Origin: Azolla caroliniana
Taxonomy: Eukaryota; Polypodiophyta
Direction of reading: 5' to 3'
Assembly: GCA_043228905.1 (NCBI GenBank)
Contig: JBHGNT010000007.1
Coordinates: 18,290,001 to 18,354,000, forward strand
DNA: 64,000 nucleotides
The notes below the pieces were generated by a model. It was not told where the DNA came from. It searched no databases and worked only from the letters and a program-made list of their open reading frames with translations. This document shows, piece by piece, positions 9,875 to 20,200 of the stretch. Every line of letters starts with the position of its first letter. Position 1 is the stretch's first letter. Position numbers and translations under genes: made by a program.

Positions 9875-12800
9875 ATGGAAGGCGGCGGCAGCGGGCAGCC
9901 GGGGATGATGGTGCTGAATGCGCAGAATTACGCCGACTGGAAGATCAAGATGGAGGATCTTCTGATTGTTCGGGACCTGTACGAACCGATTGACAGGTCG
10001 GAAATACCGAAAGGGGTACTTGAGTCGGAGTGGAAGCTCCTGAACCGGAAAGCCGTAGCGACGATCCGACAATATGTCGATGTAAGCGTCCTACAACATG
10101 TGGCGAACGACACCAACGCATATGAGATGTGGAAGAAGCTGTCGGGCCTCTACGAGAGGAAGAATGCCTTGAACCGGACCTCCCTGATGAGGAAGATAGT
10201 GAACCTCAAGTATCGAGACGGCGAGAGTATGGTGGAACACGTAAGCACGTTCATGGGATTCGTGAATCAGCTTGCGGCGATCAAGTTCCCGTTGGAGGAT
10301 GCAATGCAAGCCATCATCCTGATGTGTACATTGCCGGAAAGCTGGGAGAACTTGGTGGTGACTCTCAGCACCTCCTGCACAGAAGATAACTTGTCCTTGC
10401 AAACGGTAAAGACGAGTATTTTGAATGAAGAAGCGCGTCGGAGAGATAAAGAACCGGCCTCCGACCCGAAGGCGCTGCTTACCGAATCGGATCGGGGAAG
10501 ACAATGGAACCGGAGTCCGCAAAGACGGGAGAAGTCGGGGACCCGGTCGCAGTCAAGAGGAAGGCCCACATGCTTCCACTGTGGGAAGCCGGGGCACTTC
10601 CGAAAGAATTGTCGGCATTACCGAAAAGACAACGGAGCCGACGACACCGATTCGAAGAAGTCACCGGAGAGAAACGGTGCATACCGGGGAGCCACGGACC
10701 GGAGAGGTTCGGATCGGCGAGGGCAGGACAGGAAAGGAACGACGGCACTCGCGGCAAGTGAGGAAGAAATCATGGTCATCATCGAAGAAGGTGAACTAAA
10801 CATTGCCGGCGATGAGACGACCTGGGTGGTCGATTCCGGAGCATCGTTCCATCTGACCCCGGAGAGAAGATACTTCTCATCCTACACAGCCGGTGAGCAT
10901 GGCTGTGTTCGGATGGGAAATGAAGGTACGTGCCAGATTGCCGGCATAGGAGACGTGTGGTTGACAACCCCGACCGGATGCAAAATGCTGCTGAAGGATG
11001 TCCGACACGTTCCGGAGGTTCGATTGAACCTGATTTCGGCCGGGAGGCTGGACGATGAAGGCTACACAGGTAGCATCCGGAACGGCGTGATGAAGTTCAG
11101 CAAGGGGAGCCTGATAGTGGCTCGGGCCCGGAAAGACAACACACTGTACCTGATGAATGCCCGGTTATGTCCGGAAGAGCTGAATGTGGCAGCCGACACT
11201 GCCGGTGAGTTGTGGCACAAGAGACTGTGCCACATGAGTGTGAAGGGGATGAAGAGGCTTGCAGAAGACAACCTCATTCCAGTGAAGCATGTGCACCTGG
11301 AGAAGTGCACCGATTGCCTGGCCGGTAAGCAGAACCGAACCTCCTTCCACTCAAGGCCACCGACGAGACGTAGAGCACCATTGGAGTTGGTGCACACCGA
11401 TGTGTGTAAGGTAGAAACGAAGTCACATGGCGGAGCCCAGTACTTCGTAACATTCATAGATGATCATAGCCGAAGACTGTGGACGGCACCGATGAAGACA
11501 AAGGACCACGTGTTGTCCGTCTTCAAAGATCTCCACGCGAGAGTGGAAAGAGAATCCGGCAAGAAGCTGAAAGCGATACGAGCGGATAACGGAGGGGAAT
11601 ACCGGGGACAGTTCCAGGAGTACTGTCGCTCGAAGGGAATCCGGCTCGAGTTTACTGTGCCGAAGACGCCGGAACTGAACGGGCTGGCCGAGAGGATGAG
11701 CCGGACCATAATGGAGAGGGTCCGGAGTATGCTGGCGCATGCGAAATTACCCAAGGGGTTTTGGGCTGAGGCAATGTCGACGGCGACATATGTGATAAAC
11801 CGATCACCCTCAGTACCTTTGGACGGAGACACGCCGCAGAGAGTGTGGACCGGTAGGGAAGTATCCTACCGGCATCTGAAGGTGTTCGGGTGTCTCGCAT
11901 ACGTGCATGTGGCAAAGGACCGGAGAGGAAAGCTAGATCCAAAGACCCGGCCATGCATATTCCTCGGTTACGGCGACGACGAGTTCGGCTACCGAGTGTG
12001 GGACCCGGTCGACAAGAAGATATTCAGGAGTCGAGACATCATCTTCATGGAGGACAAGACACTCGCCGACTGGGAATCGGAGAAGAAGATGAAGAGCTCC
12101 AAGTCGACCGGTGAGGATCAACTCTACGAGGAGTAGTCCCGACCGGCAAGGGACCGGTTAGCACTCGAGGATCCGGCCGAAGACGGTGAAGAAACAGAAC
12201 CGGCCGAAGAAGATGAAAATGATACCGGAACCGGCCCCGATCCCGAAATGGATTCGGATGAAGAAGAATCGGAAGAACCGGTTACCGAAGCTCCGGAACG
12301 GAGATATCCTCTAAGAGAGAGAAGGGCCCCCCGGAGATTTCCGGAACCAGAGCACGTGCTGCTAACCGACGAGGGGGAGCCGGAGAGCTTTGAAGAAGCA
12401 AAACATGACACCCAGAGCCGCAGGTGGTTGAGTGCCATGCAGGACGAGATGGATTCCCTGCATGAGAACCACACATATGAACTTGTGGAGCTGCCGAAAG
12501 GAAAACGGGCACTCCGTAACAAGTGGGTGTTCAAGCTGAAACTGGGAGATGCCGAAAACCCCCCGAGATACAAAGCCAGGATCGTGGTGAAGGGGTTTCA
12601 GCAGAAGAAGGGCGTCGACTTCGACGAGATATTTGCCCCGGTAGTGAAGATGACCTCCATCCGGACGGTGCTGAGCATAGCGGCAAGCATGGACCTCGAG
12701 GTAGAACAGATGGACGTGAAGACGGCATTCCTTCATGGTGACCTCGATGAAGAGATCTACATGCAACAACCTGAAGGATTCGAGAAGAAAGGAAAGGAGC

Positions 12801-13948
12801 ACCTGGTATGTCGGTTGAAGAAGAGCCTTTACGGACTGAAGCAGGCTCCCCGGCAATGGTACCGGAAGTTCGACTCCTTCATGACCGACGAAGGGTACCT
12901 CAAAACGCAGTCCGACCACTGCGTGTTTGTGAAGAAGTTCGAAGGAGGAGACTTTCTAATACTCCTCCTGTACGTGGACGACATGTTGATCGTCGGACGG
13001 GACCAGGTCAAGATACGGATGCTGAAGAAGGCTCTTCACCGAACCTTCTCAATGAAGGACCTGGGTTCGGCGAGACAAATACTAGGGATGCACATCATCC
13101 GGGACCGGAAGAAGAAGCTGTTGTGGCTGTCACAGGAGAAGTACGTGACGAAGGTGCTTCACCGGTTCAACATTGCGGAAGCAAGACCGGTCGGATCGAC
13201 CCTCCCGGCAAACTGCAAGCTGTCCAGCAAGCAAAGTCCCAAGACAAAGGCTGAAAAGGAGGATATGATGAAAGTGCCGTATGCCTCAGCCGTCGGGAGC
13301 TTGATGTACGCCATGGTGTGTACGAGACCGGACATAGGATATGCAGTCGGAGTGGTGAGCCGGTACATGAGCAATCCCGGCAAAGAGCATTGGAACGCGG
13401 CCAAGTGGATACTCCGATACCTGAAGGGCACGACAAACGTGTGCCTCCGATTCGGCTCCGGTAAGCCCGAACTCGACGGCTTCACCGATTCGGATATGTC
13501 GGCTGATGCAGATACCAGCCGGTCCACATCAGGGTATGTGATGACGTATGCAGGGGGAGCTGTTTCATGGCAGTCGAGGCTGCAGAAGACGGTTGCGTTG
13601 TCAACCACGGAGGCGGAGTACATGGCAGCTGTTGAAGCCGGCAAGGAAGTAATATGGATCAAGGACTTCATTAGAGAGCTCGGTATCCGGCAGGAGGAGT
13701 ACCGACTCTACTGCGACAGTCAGAGTGCAATCCACCTTGCGAAGAACGCGGCCTATCACTCCCGGACGAAGCACATCCAGCGAAGATATCACTGGATCCG
13801 GGAAAGGATAGAAGACAAGGAGTTCGTGCTGACAAAGATCCACACGGACGAGAACGGGTCGGATATGCTGACCAAGGTGCTCACACCCGACAAGCTGGAA
13901 GCATGCCGGAAGAGGATCGGATTGGAGAGACATCCCATGCCGAAGTGA
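9875..13948 (+). CDS. Copia-1 gag-pol polyprotein with one in-frame TAG
   Basis: The start ATG at 9875 follows the primer site closely, and the frame runs to TGA at 13946-13948 (1358 codons). Domains in order: gag with a UBN2-like N-terminus (NYADWKIKM), CCHC zinc knuckle from residue 233 (CFHCGKPGHFRKNC), aspartic protease DSGA at 320, GAG-pre-integrase (LWHKRLCHM), integrase with DDE residues near 509, 571 and 606, reverse transcriptase with YVDD near 1033, and RNase H (STTEAEYMA). A single TAG at 12134-12136 (codon 754) lies in the low-complexity linker between integrase and reverse transcriptase; the frame continues beyond it without a shift. The TAG could be one inactivating mutation in a young copy or, less likely, a readthrough stop. 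All catalytic motifs I checked are intact. Confidence 0.95.
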
Positions 13949-13958
13949 AGGGGGAGTT
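13947..13958 (+). promoter_or_regulatory. Copia-1 polypurine tract
   Basis: GAAGGGGGAG immediately precedes the 3' LTR and directly follows the pol stop codon. This is the expected plus-strand priming site. Confidence 0.85.
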
Positions 13959-14572
13959 TGTTGGGATTTCGGTCCCTTCGGATGGGATGGTCGGATGTCG
14001 GAGGCCAATGCCGACAAGCCCGGTTTCGGTTTCGGAACCGGATGATGAAGACCCCGACTTCGGAGTCGGATGACGAATGTACCCGAAGAAGAAATCCGGA
14101 TGCAGGGACATATCCGTGAATATGTCTGCTAAGGGCCCCTCTGAGGCTATAGTTGTAAATAGCCCTAAAGTCATATATGTATAAATATGACTTAGGGCAA
14201 ACAGTTTTAGTGTTGCTACCCTTTTTTTCTGTTTTTCCACTCTAGAGGAGTGAAGAGAGAGAGCAGCCGTGAGAGAGAGAGAGCAGCCGTGAGAGAGAGA
14301 GAGAGGAAGAGGTCGACGCCTCTATGTATTTCCGCCGCCTGTGGCGAGGACAACGAGCTCAAGGTCGTCGCCTTGCAGCTCGCCATTGTATACTTCTTTT
14401 GTATAGTGTTGGTTTGGAGTCTTGTACTCCCGTGGTTTTTCCCATCTAGGGTTTTCCACGTTAATCCTTGTGTTCGCGTTTGTTTCTTCGTTTGGTTCCT
14501 ATTTTCTGCTGCATTGATCCGCGATTACTCGGTTGTGGCCGAGTGGTGAAGGTGAATCGAAGCGTCGATTCC
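13959..14572 (+). repeat. Copia-1 3' LTR, last bases missing
   Basis: It matches the 5' LTR except for two substitutions and an extra 20-bp copy of the AGCAGCCGTG-GA-repeat segment near 14264-14303. It stops at TTCC, without the final CAACA found in the 5' LTR, and passes directly into unrelated sequence. Confidence 0.93.
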
Positions 14573-15484
14573 GTAATCGAACACATGACAAGAAGGGTAA
14601 CGCACAAATATTAGAAGTATGGTTAACCGATGTAACAAAATATTGGATTACAAGTACAAAGAATGCCCTTTATAAAATGGGGTTTTCGATTACAAAGGGA
14701 AGGGGGGGATTTACAATGGTGGCAACTTCAAGTTAACCATGAGCTCAACAAGCGTAAGGAAATGAATGGTGTGATATAGTATAGGCCCTCACAACATGAC
14801 GAAGGCTTTACCCAAACATCGAAGATAACATGAGCACATGAGCACACGAACACCAAACGATGAACACACGAACCACCAACAATGAACACAGTAACCACCC
14901 ACGACGAAGAAGAAGGGAGAAGAAGAGCACTCCTCAAACAAGAAAAACCAAAAAGAGTTAGAGAAGAAGAAAAAGAACTCAAGAAACCCTAGAATCCCGA
15001 AATCTCTTCCAAATTTTGAACCCCTTAAAATGAGCTCCCTTCATCCTTTTATACGAGGAGGGCACCTCATTTGCATTAAGTCGAATAACCCTACACCTTC
15101 TACACACATTGAATGGCCCTAAACCATTAGGTCATTCACTTTTATTAATTTTATATTTATACATTTACAATTTGTCGCTTCCCTTGTGTTGCCTCTTTTC
15201 CCACATGGTACACATTGTCTCTCTCTTACTTTTTCACACACGCTTTCACTCCATTCGTTATCCTCTTTTTAGCCACTTTCCCACCTTCGGGCCTGCCACA
15301 TCACGACAACGCTAATTAATAAACCTCATCATCTAATGACCTTTCGTTGTCGTTATCTATTATTTTACTCTAGGAGCGTTCCGATGGTAAAAACAAGTTC
15401 TCTACAAGCCATCATGTTCATCGAAAAGAGTTACGAGTAGTTGATTGGTTTTGTCAATTCTCTCTCTCCTCTTTTACCGTCATT
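14573..15484. other. Intergenic between Copia-1 and the fusion gene
   Basis: No gene recognised. The stretch contains purine-rich and A-rich segments and short open frames without family resemblance. Confidence 0.4.
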
Positions 15485-15805
15485 AATCAAGAATTCTCTC
15501 CACCCCGATCTCCAAGCTCTTGTAATGTGAGACGCTACCCCGAGCTGGTCGGAATGCCGGCAAGCAGAACAATTACGGAACAATACATTAATTAGGAATT
15601 CTCTCCACCCCGATCTCCAAACTCTCGTAATGCGAGACGCTACCCCGAGCTAGTCGGAATGCCAACAAGTAGAACAATTACCGAACAATGGATTGTGACA
15701 TTTATTAGGAATTCTCTCCACCCCGATCTCTAGCTCTTGTAATGCGAGACACTGCCCCGAGTTGGTCGGAATGCCGGCAATCAAACAATTACCGAACAAT
15801 GTACC
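15485..15805. repeat. Three tandem copies of a 105-113-bp unit upstream of the fusion gene
   Basis: The block GAATTCTCTCCACCCCG starts at 15491, 15596 and 15709. Each copy continues with a CTCTTGTAATG-like word, a CCCCGAG(C/T)TGGTCGGAATGCC-like block and AACAATTACCGAACAAT. The units are about 90% alike by eye. They lie 400-700 bp before the start codon of the fusion gene. Confidence 0.85.
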
Positions 15806-16200
15806 GCCTCGAGAAGCCAAGGCCTCCACAACTTAGTGGCCGGCGCATTCGAGTGAATAGCGGGCGCAATCGGCTCGAAACTGAGTTCACTCGGCGATGA
15901 TCGGAGAGATAAAAGTGAAAGTCTAGTCTTCTGTTCTGCACATCGGATCGCGGTTCGATTTCTCCCGAGAAATGGCTTTTTCAAGTCTTTTTCAAATAAA
16001 TTAAACAAAAAAGTACACTGCTACCAAGTTGGAATAATTTGTGACTTTTTGATTTCTTTTGGGTGTTTTTTTTTTTTTTTTTTTTGCAATGGATGAAGTA
16101 TCATAGAAAACCTCTTCTTATGTCATTTGTATTAATCTTTTTTTTTTTGTTTTGAAATTTTTTGCTGCTGCTCTCGTCCTCTGGCATCTTTCTTCTAGCT
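15806..16200 (+). promoter_or_regulatory. Probable promoter / 5' UTR of the fusion gene
   Basis: This segment joins the tandem units to the ATG at 16201. It holds a poly-T run (about 16067-16085) and a second T-rich run just before the coding start, but I cannot place a TATA box or transcription start. The assignment rests on position only. Confidence 0.35.
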
Positions 16201-17140
16201 ATGGCTTCTCAGATCGGAGCCCGTTTAGGGCTTGTTACTGCAGATCCTCATGGTCACCTTGTAGCTCAGAAGCTCTCCATCAGCCATCTCAATGTCAATC
16301 TATTTGAGGTAAAGATTCCAACCTATGAATCAAACATGACCTTTTGTTTTCTTTACCTCCTTTGCTTGAGAATTTATCAACATTGTGCTTTCTATTTCTA
16401 TTTTGATTTTTTTGCAATCTAGAATGATAGTTTTTTTATTTCTCCAAAATATGGCCAGCGTCCAATTCTGCTTCTTATGCACAAGAAATTTCTACCGTTT
16501 TATTTTCTTTGCTGCCTAAATTTAAGTATTTTCTAAGCCACAAGATAATCAGCCCCCAATTCTGCTTCTTATGTGCAAAAATATGTCACCATTTTGTTTT
16601 TTTGCAACCTAAATTTATAGTTTCTTTCCTCCACAATATAATCAACATCTAACTCTGCTCCATTTGCATAAGAATTTGTCACCATTTTGTTTTGGGCACC
16701 ATCTTTTGTTTTTGCAACACAGGCTCTAAATATGATCAACATCCAATTTTGCTTGTTTTTATAAGAGTTTCTTGCCATCTTGTTTTCTTTTTTGCAATCT
16801 AGATTTACAATTTGTTTTTTCAAATATGACAAACACCCAATTCTGCTTCTTGCATCAGAATTTATCAGCACTTGTTTTTTGCGATTTAGTTTTATAGAAT
16901 TTGTTTTTAAATGTAATAATATCCTTCTTTGGATACGAATTTGTCACTAGAAATTTTTGCTTCTTTGGATAAGAAGCTGTCAACGTTTTCCCCCCAAATG
17001 CGCAACATGAATTTTTGGCTTCTTTGCATAAGAATTTGTCATCAATTTTTTTTTGCAATTTAGAGTAACAGTTTGATTTTTTCTCCAAAATATGTTCAAT
17101 GTGAAAATTTTTCGTTTCCTTTCATATGGATTTTTCTGCA

Positions 17141-17209
<69 letters not shown>

Positions 17210-20200
17210 CTCGCTTTGGAGACATTTCCATTCTGGATCGACCTATGCTAGAGATCTTTCGAAGACAAAAGCTACAATATACCTAATTTGAGGATCTCAC
17301 ATGTGCCAAAAACCAGATTCCCTCATTAATTTTCTTTTCATGTTATTTACTTTTATATTTACTGTGTAATATTTATTTCATTTTGATTTGTTCTCAAGAC
17401 GAGACAACACTTAAGATGTAATCTTTTATTTGGTCTTATAGGCCATTTTGGCCTCTTAAAAGACGTTAATATATCTTTCTTTCTTTCTTTCTCTCTCTCT
17501 CTCTCTACATATATATATATATATATATATTTCTTCTAAACTATGATTACTTTTAAAAATTGCTTCCTTCATAAGAATTTGCCACCATTTTTGTTGCAAT
17601 CTAGATTTAAAATTAGTCTTTGTATTTGCAACATATGATTGATATGGAATTTTTTACTGATGACAATTTATCTAGTTTTTGCTTTCTTATTTTGACCGTT
17701 TCGTATTTTGCATGATATGAAATGGTTTTTGCATAAGAATCTCTAAAGTTCGTTTATCATTTTGACCATTTTTTTGCAATTTTAGATTTATATTTTTTCT
17801 TTTGCAAGCTGTGAGAAACATGTATTTTTGTTTCTTGCATAAGAATATGTCAAGTTTTCATTATTATGTTTTTGCAAGGTATGATCAATGTGGAATTCGC
17901 TTCTTCCAACGAATTTCTCAAGTTTTTGTTTTTTGTTTTGATTTTCTTTTTGCAATTTAGATTTGTAAAGTGTACTTCTATTCTTGATTTCTCTTCTTGC
18001 ATACACATTTGTCAAGCTTATTTGACGTGGACCATTTTTCAGCACCATTTTTTTGCTACATGATGCATATGTATATAGCTTGAGGGCAGATTTATCTCTA
18101 CAATTTTCTTGATACATCTAAACATTAGTATTTGAGAGGACACAAATTCAGAAGATTTTTTTGCAATGGGACCCGCAACAATGAGGGAGAAGATTTTTAT
18201 TTTCAAAATAGTGATGCTGCATCTATACATGATTTTCTTTAAGTGTTATGTTCACAATAACCACAAATATGGCACATTTGTTGGCAGATTGATCCCAGGC
18301 CTAGAAATGAAGGCCCCAAGAATCCGAACCTGGTGCAATGCACTAGCACTGCTGAGGCAGCTGAAGGTTTGCAATCTGCACACTCTCAAATGCATGTCAT
18401 GAGTATACCTTTTTTGAGAAATTATGCCTATTTGAGGATTGGTTGTTTTGGAGAGAGGATGGGTATATATTCTGGCCAATTTTGCTTGTTTTAAGCATTG
18501 AGAGAGCATGAACATTAAGCATATGCATTATTCTTTTGGACAGAACATGAGTACATGTTCAATTGTGCTTGTTTTAAGAATGTCAAGTTTTTTGGATAAA
18601 TTAGCTTGCTTTCAGCATTATGATTTTTTGTGGATACAGAAGAAGGGTTGGTTACTAATAAACACAAATACGTTTTCTGATAAAAAAGTTGGAAGGTTAT
18701 GTGTCTTCCTTTAAGTAATGCATGGAAATCCTACATGGAGAGACATTCAATACTGCTAGATTGTCCATAGTATATGATGATGAAATTCTATATGCAACCT
18801 TCTGGTTTTGAAACAGGCTGTGGAATACTAATTATCATGATTTCTGACCTCATCGAATTGGACGCTGTTATTACCGATGTTCTCTCAGGTGTATCAAAGG
18901 AATTAGGATCCATTTTTCACAGTAATTTTATCATTTACTTCATGTAACGTTTTCTGACTACAAATTTGTACTATAATTTCAGTTGTTGCAGATCAAACTG
19001 TGATAATTATCTGTGGAGGATTCTCTCCTACGTATATCACAACTTTGGCGAAAAGGATATCAGGTATATTTTTGTCCTCCTTGTCGGTATTAGCTTTTAC
19101 ATACTCTTTAAGAAATCTTATTGGATAATCTTTGACATTTCATTGGAAGCCCTTACCGTCAATTGCATCTGCTGATAATGCACATATAGGCAATGCTTAA
19201 GTTCATTTTTCTGTAGCATCTATATGAAAGATGTCTCTGAACTAGGAATCTTTCTCAGATGCAATAAGAAGAACTTCAGCACATGAAAAAGATAGAACCA
19301 GAAAATACAACACACCAAATATATAGTATATAAGAAATTGAAACAATCTTTATGAACAAATGACACAAGATTAGCAGCGACTTATAGAAGCTCAAGATGA
19401 AATGAAGATTCTGAAATCTTTGTATGAAATGGAAGACTTGCTTAACACTTGTCGGAGTTGAAGCATGCATTTCCCTGCAGTTGTGTTGGCAGTAAACATC
19501 TGCTTCACTGTCACTTGGAAGAATGAGTGGGCCTTGAGGGCCAAAGCTATTAGGACCTCTGTCTCTCTTCAATAGAAAATGTGTAGAACTAACATAAACC
19601 CCTGTTTTTCTTAAAATCAAAGGTTTTCCTTATCTTATATATTACAACAAATTGTTCAATGTCTTTTGAGATATCCTAATAGATGATGAAGGTGGATTGC
19701 AGTGTCTCCCCTATCCATCAGGAATATCTTTAATGGTGATAGAAGTTGCGTAGATAACCCCCCATTTTTCATAAAATGAAAGGTTGCGGTTGTCTTATAT
19801 ACGACTTTTAAGATACTTCAAAATTACTCTTTTAGCTTGTTTTAACCTCTTTATTTTTTCCTGAATTTACCTAGTCAGAATGCCACATTTTGTTACCAAT
19901 GGTATTTGTTTTAATGCTCCAATAAGTTAGAACAGTAATGGAAATATTTGATCTTATGCTCACAATGTGCCAAAACTCTGACATTTAAATATATGATCAG
20001 CTAAGAATTTTCCTTTTACAGAAAAACAGGAAACTTTGCTGTTGATAAATGCAGTTATTTCTTTTGATTCAAACTCTGTTGTGAAGGTATGCCTATTGGC
20101 ATGTCATTGTTTTTTCATAGCAGTTTCCATGATCTATGTGATTCTTGTTTCAGTTTTATTTCTCATGCCATATTCCCTTGGAACCTTCTATTTTGTATTT

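Larger units (their letters stand above)
9246..14572 (+). mobile_element. Ty1/Copia LTR retrotransposon (Copia-1), young, nearly complete
   Basis: A full element: 5' LTR, tRNA-iMet primer site, gag-protease-integrase-RT-RNase H in Copia order, polypurine tract and 3' LTR. The LTRs differ at only two substitutions (both G in the 5' copy, A in the 3' copy) plus one 20-bp duplication, so the insertion is recent. The element is visibly more GC-rich than the DNA around it. It entered the 77-bp minisatellite, which ends at its left border; the array does not resume on the right. The 3' LTR lacks the last five bases (CAACA), and no target-site duplication is found. Confidence 0.97.

Noticed and set aside
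14250-14549. A 99-residue frame with MKRESSRERER start, also in the 5' LTR
   Set aside because: It lies wholly within the LTR leader, and its mirror exists in the other LTR; there is no sign of a separate protein.
17073-17291. Leu-Ser-rich small proteins
   Set aside because: They are translations of the (TC)n microsatellite.
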